The translations under genes and the position numbers were made by a program. Of a DNA stretch of 64,000 nt, positions 17,407-26,471 are shown piece after piece. Source of the DNA: Dietzia lutea. Its GTDB lineage: Bacteria > Actinomycetota > Actinomycetes > Mycobacteriales > Mycobacteriaceae. How positions within the stretch are numbered: position 1 is the stretch's first letter; the number at the start of each line of letters is the position of its first letter. A model generated the notes under the pieces. The model saw only the letters and a program-made list of their open reading frames with translations. It had not been told where the DNA came from and ran no database searches. The DNA lies in the NCBI RefSeq assembly GCF_003096075.1, contig NZ_CP015449.1, forward strand, positions 2,225,001 to 2,289,000. The letters are read 5' to 3'.

Positions 17407-18246
17407 TCAGTGCAGGGTCATGCCACCGTCGACCACCAGGGTCGCGCCGGTGATGAAGGACGAGGCGTCGGAGGCGAGGAAGACCAGCGCGGAGTCGAGT
17501 TCGGGCTGCAGTCCGAGTCGCCCGAAGATGGTGCTGCCGGTGATGTCGGCGAGCATCTTCTCGGGGATCTCGTCGGTCATCTCGGAGGCGAAGTACCCGG
17601 GGGCGAGCGCGTTGACGCGAATGCCACGGCGGCTGCCCCACTGATGGGCCAGGTCGCGGGTCAGGCCGAGAACGGCCGCCTTGGTCGCGGAGTACGCGGC
17701 CTGGGGTGCGAAGCCGGCGGTCAGGCCCAGCACGCTTGCGACGTTGACGATGCTCGAGCCGGGCTCCATGACGGCCGCGCACTCCTTGGCCGCCCAGTAC
17801 GCGCCGTTCAGGTTTACGTCCACCACGCCGCGGAACTGCTCGGGCGTCTCCTTGAGGGCGGGCACGGCGGTGCCGAGACCGGCGTTGTTGACCAGTATGT
17901 CGATGCGCCCGTGGGCGTCCATCACCGCGCGGACCATCGCCGCGCAGGCCTCCGGGTCCGCGACGTCGCAGGCCACGGTCATCGCGGTGCCTCCGGCCGC
18001 ACGCAGGTCGTCGGCGAGTGCCTCGAGCCGGTCGCGGCGCCGGGCGGCGAGCACGACGGTGGCGCCCGCCGAGGACAGCGCGCGGGCGAACCCCGCGCCG
18101 AGGCCGGACGAGGATCCGGTGATCACCGCGACACGACCGTCCAGGCGGAAGCGGTCGAGGACGGGCACGGCGGAGCGCGGTCCCGTGCGCGGATCGACGG
18201 GCGACGGCGCACCGGGATCGGCGGCGCCGGGGGTGGGATCAGTCAT
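17407..18246 (-). CDS. Short-chain dehydrogenase/reductase
   Basis: 279-aa classical SDR with TGSSSGLG (43-50), an NNAG motif near 121 and Tyr185/Lys189 (YSATK). About 35 Pro/Gly/Ala-rich residues precede the Rossmann fold. The ATG at 18246 shares one base with the kinase stop (TGATG), fixing the start and implying coupling. In a 4-oxo/4-hydroxy-acid pathway it could interconvert the keto and hydroxy acyl-CoA, as LvaD does in Pseudomonas putida (inference). Confidence 0.88.
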   Translation of the reverse strand: MTDPTPGAADPGAPSPVDPRTGPRSAVPVLDRFRLDGRVAVITGSSSGLGAGFARALSSAGATVVLAARRRDRLEALADDLRAAGGTAMTVACDVADPEACAAMVRAVMDAHGRIDILVNNAGLGTAVPALKETPEQFRGVVDVNLNGAYWAAKECAAVMEPGSSIVNVASVLGLTAGFAPQAAYSATKAAVLGLTRDLAHQWGSRRGIRVNALAPGYFASEMTDEIPEKMLADITGSTIFGRLGLQPELDSALVFLASDASSFITGATLVVDGGMTLH

Positions 18247-19319
18247 CACTTGGTCCCCTTCCGGGAGTCGAGGATCGAGTGGCCGTGGTCGACCAGCTCG
18301 CGGATCTGCGGGCCGATGTCCCCGAAGTTCTGTCCGGCCATGTCGCCGGCCTCGGAGCGGGTGGCCACGCCCTGGGCGATGGCGGCGAACTTGAAGGTGG
18401 CGAACGCCAGGTACCACGGCATGTGGGACGGGTCGGTGCCGGTGGCGTCGCAGTACCGGTCGAGGAGGCGCTGCGGCCCCGGCCACCCGGGTTCGGTGGT
18501 GATGGTGGGGATGAGCGGAACCGTCGGCCCGTCGGGATCGCCCCAGTACAGGACGGTCTGCGCCAGGTCGGCGACGGGGTCACCGAGCGTGGACAGTTCC
18601 CAGTCGAGGATCGCCTTGATGCGCCCTGGGTCGTCGGGGTCGACGACGTAGTTGTCCAGGCGGTAGTCACCGTGGATGATCCGCGACGACGGCGAGGTGG
18701 GCATGCTCTCGCCGAGACGCGCCGCCAGGTCGGGCAGGCGGTCGGCCCGGACGGAGGCACTGGACTTCTCCGACTGGCCCAGCCAGCGTCGGAGTTGTCG
18801 CTCCAGATAGCCCTCCGGGCGCCCGAGATCGGACAGGCCGACCGCGTCCTGGTCGACCGCATGGAGCGCGACCAGGGCGTCGATCTGGGCGTCGGCCATG
18901 GCCGCCTTGTCGTCGTCGGACTCGGCGAAGCCCGGCGGCAGCCCGTCACGGATGACGTGGCCGACCACCTTCTCCATCACGTAGTACGGCACGCCCAGGT
19001 CCTCACCGGTGGTCTCGTTGAGCACCACCTTCGCGACCGGTACGTCCGTGTCCGCGAGCCCGAGCTGGATGCGCGCCTCGCGACCCATGTCGTGGGCACT
19101 CGGCAGGAGCTCCCCCGTGGGCGGCCGCCGCAGGATGAGCTCACCGGCGTCCGAGCGGAGCGTGAACGTGAGGTTCGACTTGCCGCCGGCGATGAGCTCG
19201 GCGTCGAAGTCGGTCCACGCCCGGTCGCCGGTGGCCTCGGCGATCCTCGGACCCACGATGTCGGGGCGGAGCAGCTGGTCGAGCGACAGGCCCGTGGCCT
19301 CTGACGATGATGGGGTCAT
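18246..19319 (-). CDS. APH-family acyl-CoA kinase (LvaA/ACAD10-11 kinase-like)
   Basis: 357-aa aminoglycoside-phosphotransferase-fold protein. It shows the GGKSNLTF loop, the LILRRPP lysine-equivalent strand, Brenner motif HGDYRLDN (216-223, Asp218 catalytic) and DWELSTLGDP (239-248). It is not expected to be a resistance enzyme: it sits in one operon with an ACAD10/11-type protein, the pair fused in animal ACAD10/11 and separate in the levulinate pathway, where the kinase phosphorylates 4-hydroxyacyl-CoA. ATG at 19319 with GAGGA upstream. Confidence 0.87.
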   Translation of the reverse strand: MTPSSSEATGLSLDQLLRPDIVGPRIAEATGDRAWTDFDAELIAGGKSNLTFTLRSDAGELILRRPPTGELLPSAHDMGREARIQLGLADTDVPVAKVVLNETTGEDLGVPYYVMEKVVGHVIRDGLPPGFAESDDDKAAMADAQIDALVALHAVDQDAVGLSDLGRPEGYLERQLRRWLGQSEKSSASVRADRLPDLAARLGESMPTSPSSRIIHGDYRLDNYVVDPDDPGRIKAILDWELSTLGDPVADLAQTVLYWGDPDGPTVPLIPTITTEPGWPGPQRLLDRYCDATGTDPSHMPWYLAFATFKFAAIAQGVATRSEAGDMAGQNFGDIGPQIRELVDHGHSILDSRKGTK

Positions 19320-19400
19320 GGAGTTCGATCCTCGCTGTTGATGGGCGGCCGGGTGAACGGTTCGGAGCGGATCCGGGCTGCGCGGGTCGGGGATGCCGGG

Positions 19401-20753
19401 TCAGTGCTGGCCGACCCGGTGCAGGTCGTGGCCCCGGGTCTCCTTCATGAAGGCGGTCGCGACCATTGTGCAGACGCACAGGGCGATGATGTACGCGCTG
19501 ATCATCCAGTACAGGTCCCACTCGATGAACTGGGCGTTGAGGTACGGCGCGCTGCCGCCGAACACGGCGACCGAGAGCGAGTAGGCGAACCCGATGCCGG
19601 CGGTGCGCATCTTCGTGGGGAACGCCTCGGACATGAACGAGGACAGGATCGACCCGGCAGCCGCGACGAGCGTCATCGCGATGAGGGACGCCACGAACAG
19701 CGTCCACGGGCGCTCGTCGATCATCCCCATGAGCACTGGCGTGGTGATGATGGTGCCGACACCGAAGATGAAGATCACCGGGCGGCGTCCGATGTGGTCC
19801 GAGAGCAGCCCCCACAGCGGCAGGGTGCCCAGGGCGATGAGCTGGCTGCCGAAGATCGCCCAGAACGCGGCCTGGGAGTCCATGTCGCGCTGCGTGATGG
19901 CGAACGTCGACGCGTAGGAGCTCCACGTGTAGTGCGCGACCGTGATACCCGAGACCATGGCGACGACCAGGGCGATCGCGCCGGCCAGCTTGCGCCGCGA
20001 GAACGTGGAGACGGCACCGGACTCGGCGGCGGCAGCGGCAGCCTTGTCGAAGACGTCGGACTCCTCCATGCCGGAGCGCAGGTACAGGACGAACAGCGCG
20101 AACACGGCGCCGAGGAGGAACGGCACCCGCCAGCCCCACTCACCGACGGCGCTCTCGGAAAGCACTGCGGTGATGCCGCCGCCGATACCGTAGGCGATCA
20201 CGGTGCCGCCCATGATGGCGACGAACACGAGGCTGCCCCACATGCCGCGACGGTGCGGGGGCGCGATTTCGGCCACGTAGCTGTAGGCGGTCGCCGACTC
20301 ACCGCCGTGCGCGAAGCCCTGGACCATGCGGCACAGCAGCAGCAGGCCGGAGGCGACGATCCCGAGCGCTCCGTAGGTCGGCAGCAGGCCGATGAGCAGG
20401 CTCGCGCCGGCCATCATGAGCATGGTGGTGATGAGGACGAACTTGCGTCCCTTCACGTCGGCGATCCGGCCGAAGACGATCCCGCCGAGGGGGCGCATGA
20501 GGAAGCCGACGGCGAAGACGGCCAGGGTGGCCAGCAGCGCGGACACCGGGTTGTCGTTGTTGAACATCGCGGCGGCGATGTAGGGGGCGAAGACCGCGTA
20601 GGCGGTCCACTCGTACCACTCGAACAGCTGCCCGGTGGTGCTGGCGGCCAGGGAGCGGATGCTGTTGCGGTTACCCGATGCCGTCTGCACGGGCGGCGCG
20701 GCGTGGGCGGCGGTGCCGCCGTCGTCGCCGGGGTTCAGGGTGGCCTCGGCCAT
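19401..20753 (-). CDS. MFS transporter, metabolite:H+ symporter type
   Basis: 450 aa with about 12 hydrophobic segments. The loop motif GRIADVKGRK after TM2 and the EWYEW motif in TM1 fit the MHS subfamily, which imports small carboxylates with protons. The ATG at 20753 follows AAGGA by 8 nt; the longer open frame upstream is shadow sequence. Placed between the acyl-CoA synthetase and kinase genes, it probably imports the acid that the operon degrades. Confidence 0.9.
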   Translation of the reverse strand: MAEATLNPGDDGGTAAHAAPPVQTASGNRNSIRSLAASTTGQLFEWYEWTAYAVFAPYIAAAMFNNDNPVSALLATLAVFAVGFLMRPLGGIVFGRIADVKGRKFVLITTMLMMAGASLLIGLLPTYGALGIVASGLLLLCRMVQGFAHGGESATAYSYVAEIAPPHRRGMWGSLVFVAIMGGTVIAYGIGGGITAVLSESAVGEWGWRVPFLLGAVFALFVLYLRSGMEESDVFDKAAAAAAESGAVSTFSRRKLAGAIALVVAMVSGITVAHYTWSSYASTFAITQRDMDSQAAFWAIFGSQLIALGTLPLWGLLSDHIGRRPVIFIFGVGTIITTPVLMGMIDERPWTLFVASLIAMTLVAAAGSILSSFMSEAFPTKMRTAGIGFAYSLSVAVFGGSAPYLNAQFIEWDLYWMISAYIIALCVCTMVATAFMKETRGHDLHRVGQH

Positions 20754-20794
20754 GTCAGTGTCCTTCGGTGTGAGGGGTGGTTCGGGGCGCGTGG

Positions 20795-22462
20795 TCAGGG
20801 CTGGTCGGGGGCATGCGCGTCGCGGAGCTCGCGGCGGCGGATCTTGCCGGTCTGGGTCTTGGGCAGCTCGGGGACGAGGTGGATCTCGGCCGGTCGCTTG
20901 TAGGCGGCGAGCCGGTCGGCGGCGAACGCGATCAGCTCGTCCTCCGTGGCGGTGCGGCCGGCCTTGAGCGAGACGAACGCGACGACCTTCTCCCCGCGGT
21001 ACTCGTCGGGCAGGCCGACGACGGCGGCCTCGAACACGGCGTCGTGTTCGTAGAGTGCGTCCTCGACCTCGCGCGGCCACACCTTGTATCCGGAGGCGTT
21101 GATCTGGTCCTTGAGCCGGTCGACGAGGTACACCCAGCCGGCCGCGTCCATGACGGCGACGTCACCGGTGTGCAGTCGGCCGCCGGGCATGGTCGATTCG
21201 GTGGCGGCCTCGTTGCGCCAGTAGCCCGCGACGATCTGAGGTCCGGACAGCACGAGTTCGCCCTGCTCACCCGGCGCGACGGGGGCGTCGTCCGCGTCGA
21301 CGACCTCGGCGTCGATCCCCGGCAGCGGCACGCCGATGGACAGGGTGCCGCTGGCGGCGTCGACCGGCGCCCGCAGGCCCGGCGGCACGGCGATCACGCC
21401 GGAGGTCGTCTCCGTCATGCCGTAGCCGTTGTGGATGTAGTGCCCGAACCGCTCGGCGAACCGCTCGACCGTCGACGGCGGGATGGGGGCACCACCGCTG
21501 TAGAGGGTCTTGACCGCGGCGAAGTGCTCCGGCCCCGCGTCGTCCAGGCGCATGAGCGCGTTGTACGCGGTGATCGAGCCGATCGTGAACGTGACGCCGT
21601 GTTCGCGGAACGCGTCGAGCACGACCTCGGGTCGGAACCGGCCCGCGAAGACGAGCGCCGCGTCGCCGATGAGGGCGAGCGTGGCGTTGATGACGGCGCC
21701 GGTGATGTGGAACAGCGGCGCGATGGCCAGGACGACGTCGCCCGGCGCCATGTCGACGAAGTCGGCGAAACTCCGGGCGACCGCGACGACGTTGCCGTGC
21801 GAGTTCATGGCGCCCTTCGGCGGCCCGGTCGTGCCCGACGTGTACGTGAGCAACGCCAGATCATCCGGCGTGACCGTGACCTGCTCCGGCGCGCGCCCCT
21901 CGAACTGGCGGATGAGGTCGACGAGGTCCCCGTCCGCCGAGGGCTCCGCCGGCTGCTCGTCTCCGAACGCGCGGGGATCGTTCCTCGTCTGCAGATCCCG
22001 CTCGCTGGTGCTGACGACCCACGCCACGTCGGTATCGCTGACGGCGTCCCGGATGGCGGGGACGTCCCGGTCGGTGGCGATGATCCCCACGGCGCCGGAG
22101 TCGGCGACCGGGAGCCGGAGCTCGCGTCCGAAGTACATCGGGTTGAGCACCACGGCTGCGGCACCGATCTTCCACAGCGCGAGCATCGCCAGCGCGTACT
22201 GGGGGATGTTCTGCAGGTGGATGCCCACCCGGTCGCCCGGCGCGACGCCGCGGACCTGGAGCGCGGTGGCGAGCGCGTCGGACATCTCGTCGACCTCGCC
22301 CGCGGACAGCTCTGTGTCGAAGTAGGCGATCGCCACCCGATCCGGCGCCGCGGTGACGCGCTCGCGCCACGCCTCGACCAGGCTCGATCGTCGCGCGACC
22401 GCGCTCTCGTCGAGCCCTGCACGGTACAGCTCCCGCCATGGTCGCGGGTCGCTCTGACTCAT
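20795..22462 (-). CDS. AMP-dependent acyl-CoA synthetase
   Basis: 555-aa ANL-superfamily ligase forming acyl-CoA from a carboxylate, ATP and CoA. P-loop YTSGTTGPPKG (207-217), YGMTETT, LHTGD, hinge region DRLKDQINASGYKV and the C-terminal catalytic-type Lys540 in TQTGKIRR are all present, so it looks active. The ATG at 22462 has a strong GGGAGGAG site. First gene of the six-gene minus-strand set reaching 14963; an 18-bp TetR-like palindrome lies 38 nt upstream. Confidence 0.93.
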   Translation of the reverse strand: MSQSDPRPWRELYRAGLDESAVARRSSLVEAWRERVTAAPDRVAIAYFDTELSAGEVDEMSDALATALQVRGVAPGDRVGIHLQNIPQYALAMLALWKIGAAAVVLNPMYFGRELRLPVADSGAVGIIATDRDVPAIRDAVSDTDVAWVVSTSERDLQTRNDPRAFGDEQPAEPSADGDLVDLIRQFEGRAPEQVTVTPDDLALLTYTSGTTGPPKGAMNSHGNVVAVARSFADFVDMAPGDVVLAIAPLFHITGAVINATLALIGDAALVFAGRFRPEVVLDAFREHGVTFTIGSITAYNALMRLDDAGPEHFAAVKTLYSGGAPIPPSTVERFAERFGHYIHNGYGMTETTSGVIAVPPGLRAPVDAASGTLSIGVPLPGIDAEVVDADDAPVAPGEQGELVLSGPQIVAGYWRNEAATESTMPGGRLHTGDVAVMDAAGWVYLVDRLKDQINASGYKVWPREVEDALYEHDAVFEAAVVGLPDEYRGEKVVAFVSLKAGRTATEDELIAFAADRLAAYKRPAEIHLVPELPKTQTGKIRRRELRDAHAPDQP

Positions 22463-22499
22463 CTCGCTCCTCCCGTCAGCGCCGGTGTCGACGTAGCCG

Positions 22500-22517
22500 A
22501 CCGAGCGATCGCTCGGT
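22500..22517. promoter_or_regulatory. TetR-type operator palindrome
   Basis: Perfect 18-bp palindrome ACCGAGCGATCGCTCGGT in the 112-bp divergent region between the acyl-CoA synthetase and TetR genes. A second short repeat, ACACC-N6-GGTGT (22535-22550), lies on the TetR side. Confidence 0.7.
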
Positions 22518-22574
22518 GTGCCATAGTGTTGCGTACACCACATTGGGTGTCAAGCGGAGGGCGGTTATAGGGTC

Positions 22575-23201
22575 ATGGAAATGAGCGAGGAGATCGCCAC
22601 CACGGCGGGTTGGCGCGAGTTCGGAGACGACGCGCTCTCCCCTCCCCTACGCGCCGCGCTGGGCGTGTTCGCGCGCCACGGCTACCACGGAGCCTCTATC
22701 CGGATGATCGCCGAGGCCGCCGGCCTGTCGGTGCCCGGCCTGTACCACCACTACCGCTCCAAGCAGGCGATCCTCGCCGCCCTGGTCGACACCGCGATGG
22801 CCGAGATGCTCGCGAACACCGCCGCTGCAGCCGACGACGCCGGTGACGACCCGGTGACCCGCTTCGAGAACGTGGTGGAGTGTCTTGCCCGCTTCCACAT
22901 GGCCCGGCGCGACCAGGCGTTCGTCGCCTCCACCGAGATGCGCAGCATGGAGCCGGAGGTGCGCGCCCATCACGTCGGCCAGCGCGACGCCCAGCAGGAG
23001 ATGATCGAGGACGCCATCCGCGCGGGCGTCGACTCCGGCGACTTCGCCTGCGAGTTCCCCGAGGACGCGGCGCGGGCGATCGCCTCGTTGTGCGTCTCCA
23101 TCGCCAACTGGTACCGACCCGACGGTCCGCTGAGCGCTGACGACGTCGTGTGCCGCCACGTCGAGTTCGCCCGTCGGCTGGTCGGCGCGGCCGCCCGCTG
23201 A
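22575..23201 (+). CDS. TetR-family regulator
   Basis: 208 aa. The N-terminal helix-turn-helix (about 24-70, with ASIRMIAEAAGLSVPGLYHH and YRSKQAIL) is typical of TetR; the C-terminal ligand domain is unassigned. Divergent from the acid-degradation operon and next to an 18-bp palindrome, so it very likely represses that operon and itself, released by an acyl-CoA. Start ATG 22575 or 22581; TATAGG close upstream makes the exact start uncertain. Confidence 0.9.
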   Translation: MEMSEEIATTAGWREFGDDALSPPLRAALGVFARHGYHGASIRMIAEAAGLSVPGLYHHYRSKQAILAALVDTAMAEMLANTAAAADDAGDDPVTRFENVVECLARFHMARRDQAFVASTEMRSMEPEVRAHHVGQRDAQQEMIEDAIRAGVDSGDFACEFPEDAARAIASLCVSIANWYRPDGPLSADDVVCRHVEFARRLVGAAAR

Positions 23202-23228
23202 TCCCGCTGGGCGGTCTCGCCACCCCCA

Positions 23229-23249
23229 GCCGGCGATCCTCGCGCCGGC
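23229..23249. terminator. Hairpin between convergent TetR and LysR-like genes
   Basis: 7-bp GC stem (23229-23235 with 23243-23249) in a 59-nt convergent gap. Likely a weak bidirectional terminator. Confidence 0.4.
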
Positions 23250-23260
23250 CGTCTCGGCGG

Positions 23261-23995
23261 TCAGCGCCTTCGCTTGCCCCGCGCCGGCGACGTGTTCCGC
23301 CCCGCCGGCCGCGACCCGCGCTCGGCCCGGGCCCGCGCCTTCGCCGCCGTCTTCTCGCGGGCCGTGCGTTTCTCGCGCGGCGGCTCCCCCGCGCCCCGCG
23401 ACGTCGATGCGGTTCGGCCCCGCACGATCCCGACGAACTCGTCGATGAGCTCGTCGCCTTCCCTGGCATGCGACCACGCGACGCCCATGCGTGTGGCCGG
23501 GACGCCATCGAGCGGCCGGGCGACCACGTCCCGTCGGCTCATCGACCGTGCGTACGGCAGCGGCAGGACGAGCAGCCCGACCCCGGCCGCGACCAGGTCG
23601 ACGGCGGTGGACACCTCCTCCGGCGTCGCCGTGACCGCGTCGACCGGATCGAGCCAGCGCTCGGCCTCGAGGTCCTCAGCGCTCAACGAGTCGAACGCCC
23701 CGAGCTCGTGGTCCTTCTCGGCGAGCACGGCCATGGTCTCGGTGTACAGCGGGATCCGCAGGAGTCCCGGCGGCGCCGACCGCGGCGCATCGCCGGCCTC
23801 GCGGAGGAATATCACGTCGAACCCGTCGTCCCCGGCGGACCGGGCCAGTCCCTGTCGCGGGTCACCGACGCGCCGGGCCGTGATCGGCACGCCCGGGTTG
23901 CGCTCGCGCCACCGGGTGAGCCATTTGTCGGGCTGCACGCCGGGAACGTATCCCACGCGCAGGCGGGGGCCGATGCCCGCGCTTCCGTCGGTCAT
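23261..23995 (-). CDS. LysR effector-domain-like protein with basic tail, no HTH
   Basis: 244 aa. Residues about 10-195 look like the periplasmic-binding fold of LysR regulators (PRLRVGYVPG at the start, VAAGVGLLVLPLPYARS later), but the usual N-terminal winged helix is absent and the protein starts directly with the effector fold. The last ~45 residues are very rich in Arg/Lys/Ala and could bind DNA or RNA in place of the missing domain. The gene has no strong ribosome-binding site. Related free-standing LysR-substrate-domain proteins exist in actinobacteria; the function is unknown. Confidence 0.75.
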   Translation of the reverse strand: MTDGSAGIGPRLRVGYVPGVQPDKWLTRWRERNPGVPITARRVGDPRQGLARSAGDDGFDVIFLREAGDAPRSAPPGLLRIPLYTETMAVLAEKDHELGAFDSLSAEDLEAERWLDPVDAVTATPEEVSTAVDLVAAGVGLLVLPLPYARSMSRRDVVARPLDGVPATRMGVAWSHAREGDELIDEFVGIVRGRTASTSRGAGEPPREKRTAREKTAAKARARAERGSRPAGRNTSPARGKRRR

Positions 23996-24029
23996 CGACC
24001 CCCGCCTATCGTCGTGTGTCTAGGAGTTC

Positions 24030-25334
24030 TCAGCCCAGGATCGTCCAGTCCTCGAGGCCCTCGTAGAGGGGCTTGGACTTGGCCAGCGCCGTGACGCGCT
24101 CGCGGAGGGCGGCGACGTCGGCGTTCTCACCCGCGGCGAGGGCGGCGCCGATGATGTCGGCGACCTCGCGGAAGTCGTCCGCGGTGAAGCCGCGCGTCGC
24201 CAGGGCGGGCGTGCCGATCCGCAGTCCGGAGGTGACCATCGGCGGCCGGGGATCGAACGGCACGGCGTTGCGGTTCACGGTGATGCCGACCTCGTGCAGC
24301 AGGTCCTCGGCCTGCTGACCGTCCAGCTCCGAGTCGCGCAGGTCGACCAGCACCAGGTGGACGTCGGTCCCCCCGGTGAGGACGGAGACACCGGCGTTCT
24401 TGCAGTCTTCGGCGGTGAGCCTCTCGGCGAGGATCTTCGCTCCCTCGAGGGTCCGCTGCTGCCGCTCGCGGAACTGCTCGGTCCCGGCGATCTTCATGGC
24501 CGTGGCCTTGGCGGCGATCGCGTGCATGAGCGGCCCACCCTGCTGGCCGGGGAACACCGTCGAGTTGAGCTTCTTGAAGAGCTCGAGGTCGTTGGTGAGG
24601 ATCATGCCGGAACGCGGCCCGCCGAGCGTCTTGTGCACGGTCGTGGAGACGACGTCGGCGTGCGGGACGGGGCTCGGGTGCAGGCCCGCGGCGACCAGGC
24701 CGGCGAAGTGCGCCATGTCCACCCACAGCTTGGCGCCGACCTCGTCGGCGATCTCGCGGAACTTCGCGAAGTCCAGCGTCCGCGGGTAGGCCGACCAGCC
24801 GGCGATGATGACGTCAGGCTTCTCCGCCAGCGCCATCTCACGGACGGCGTCCATGTCGACGAGCATCGTCTCGGCGTCGACCTCGTAGGCGGCGACCTCG
24901 TACAGCTGGCCGGAGAAGTTGAGCTTCATGCCGTGCGTGAGGTGCCCACCGTGGGCCAGGGAGAGTCCCATGATCTTGGAGCCCGGCGCGGCGAGCGCCA
25001 TGAGGACGGCGGCGTTGGCCTGGGCGCCGGCGTGCGGCTGGACGTTGGCGTACTTGGCGCCGAAGACCTCCTTGGCGCGGTCGCGCGCCAGGTTCTCGAT
25101 GACGTCCACGTGCTCGCACCCACCGTAGTAGCGGCGGCCCGGGTAGCCCTCGGCGTACTTGTTGGTGAGCACGGACCCCTGCGCCTGCAGCACCGAGCGC
25201 GGCACGAAGTTCTCCGACGCGATCATCTCGAGCGTGTCCCGCTGACGGGCCAGCTCGCCGGCCATCGCCTCGGCGACCTCCGGATCCAGTTCGGACAGGG
25301 AGGCGGAGAACACGTCGGTGTTCGGGTCGGTCAT
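24030..25334 (-). CDS. glyA: Serine hydroxymethyltransferase
   Basis: 434-aa PLP enzyme converting serine and tetrahydrofolate to glycine and methylene-THF. The PLP lysine is Lys235 in [10 protein letters not shown], and the family segments [18 protein letters not shown] and AHFAG are present. The ATG at 25334 has AGGAG 7 nt upstream; the much longer open frame is rejected. A -10-like TAGACT on the minus strand (25408-25413) gives a leader of about 65 nt. Divergent from coaA, as in mycobacteria. Confidence 0.97.
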   Translation of the reverse strand: MTDPNTDVFSASLSELDPEVAEAMAGELARQRDTLEMIASENFVPRSVLQAQGSVLTNKYAEGYPGRRYYGGCEHVDVIENLARDRAKEVFGAKYANVQPHAGAQANAAVLMALAAPGSKIMGLSLAHGGHLTHGMKLNFSGQLYEVAAYEVDAETMLVDMDAVREMALAEKPDVIIAGWSAYPRTLDFAKFREIADEVGAKLWVDMAHFAGLVAAGLHPSPVPHADVVSTTVHKTLGGPRSGMILTNDLELFKKLNSTVFPGQQGGPLMHAIAAKATAMKIAGTEQFRERQQRTLEGAKILAERLTAEDCKNAGVSVLTGGTDVHLVLVDLRDSELDGQQAEDLLHEVGITVNRNAVPFDPRPPMVTSGLRIGTPALATRGFTADDFREVADIIGAALAAGENADVAALRERVTALAKSKPLYEGLEDWTILG

Positions 25335-25469
25335 CGTTGCTCCTCGCACGTGGGCTCTACTCATCGAACGAATCGTGTGGGCCACGGCTCGTCTCGTCGT
25401 CGGCGTCAGTCTAGTGCCACGCCACCCTGACACCCTCTCCCCCGTGGTCACCTGCCACAATCGGAACCC

Positions 25470-26402
25470 GTGAGCAGACATGCCGGCGACTACACGCCGT
25501 ACGTGGAGTTCGACCGCCGCAGCTGGCGGCGGCTGCGGCGTGCGATGCCCATGGTCCTCACCGAGCAGGATCTCGAAGGGCTCCGCGGCCTGGGTGAGCA
25601 CCTCGACCTGGACGAGATCGCGGAGATCTACCTCCCGCTCAGCCGCCTCATCCACCTGCAGGTCTCCGCACGTCAGCGGCTGTTCCAGTCCACCAACCTG
25701 TTCCTCGGCGAGACCGTCGACGCGCCGATGCCGTTCGTGATCGGTGTCGCCGGGTCGGTGGCGGTGGGCAAGTCCACCTCCGCCCGTGTGCTGCGCGCGC
25801 TGCTCACCCGCTGGGACTCCCACCCGCGGGTCGACCTCGTCACCACCGACGGTTTCCTCCACCCCAACCGGGAGCTGCAGCGCCGCGGGCTCATGCACCG
25901 CAAGGGGTACCCGGAGTCGTACGACCGTCGGGCGCTGCTGCGCTTCGTCACCGAGGTCAAGTCCGGCGCGCCTGTGGTCCGCGCGCCGGTCTACTCACAC
26001 ACCAAGTACGACATCGTGCCGGGTGAGCACATCGAAGTGCAGCGTCCGGACATCCTCATCGTCGAAGGCCTCAACGTCCTGCAGACCGGCCCGCGGCTCA
26101 TGGTCTCGGACCTGTTCGACTTCTCGCTCTACGTGGACGCGCGGATCGAGGACATCGAGCAGTGGTACATCGAGCGCTTCCTCGAACTGCGCAGCACGTC
26201 GTTCTCCAACCCGGGCTCGCACTTCGCGCACTACGCCGACCTGTCTGACAACGCGGCGCGCCTGGCCGCGCGCGAGATCTGGAACTCGATCAACCGGCCG
26301 AACCTCGTGGAGAACATCCTGCCCACCCGGCCGCGCGCCACGCTGGTGCTGCGCAAGAACTCGGATCACTCCATCCAGCGGCTGCGCCTGCGCAAGATCT
26401 GA
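25470..26402 (+). CDS. coaA: Type I pantothenate kinase
   Basis: 310-aa prokaryotic type I enzyme, the first step of coenzyme A synthesis. The P-loop is GSVAVGKST (95-103, Lys101). The protein is full length and collinear with known CoaA. GTG at 25470 without a clear ribosome-binding site; CACAAT 9 nt upstream may be a -10 box of a leaderless transcript. Confidence 0.96.
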   Translation: MSRHAGDYTPYVEFDRRSWRRLRRAMPMVLTEQDLEGLRGLGEHLDLDEIAEIYLPLSRLIHLQVSARQRLFQSTNLFLGETVDAPMPFVIGVAGSVAVGKSTSARVLRALLTRWDSHPRVDLVTTDGFLHPNRELQRRGLMHRKGYPESYDRRALLRFVTEVKSGAPVVRAPVYSHTKYDIVPGEHIEVQRPDILIVEGLNVLQTGPRLMVSDLFDFSLYVDARIEDIEQWYIERFLELRSTSFSNPGSHFAHYADLSDNAARLAAREIWNSINRPNLVENILPTRPRATLVLRKNSDHSIQRLRLRKI

Positions 26403-26471
26403 ACCCGCGCCCCGCACAAGCACGCGCCTCGCGCAAGCCCAGCACCCCGGCGTGCACTCCCCGCACCCCGC

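Noticed and set aside
18246-19319. Aminoglycoside or macrolide resistance kinase
   Set aside because: The APH fold is present, but the operon with an ACAD10/11-type enzyme, SDR, synthetase and thiolase points to acyl-CoA phosphorylation.
24030-25898. 622-codon frame for glyA
   Set aside because: The extra 188 codons run antisense through coaA; the start at 25334 has AGGAG and matches family length.
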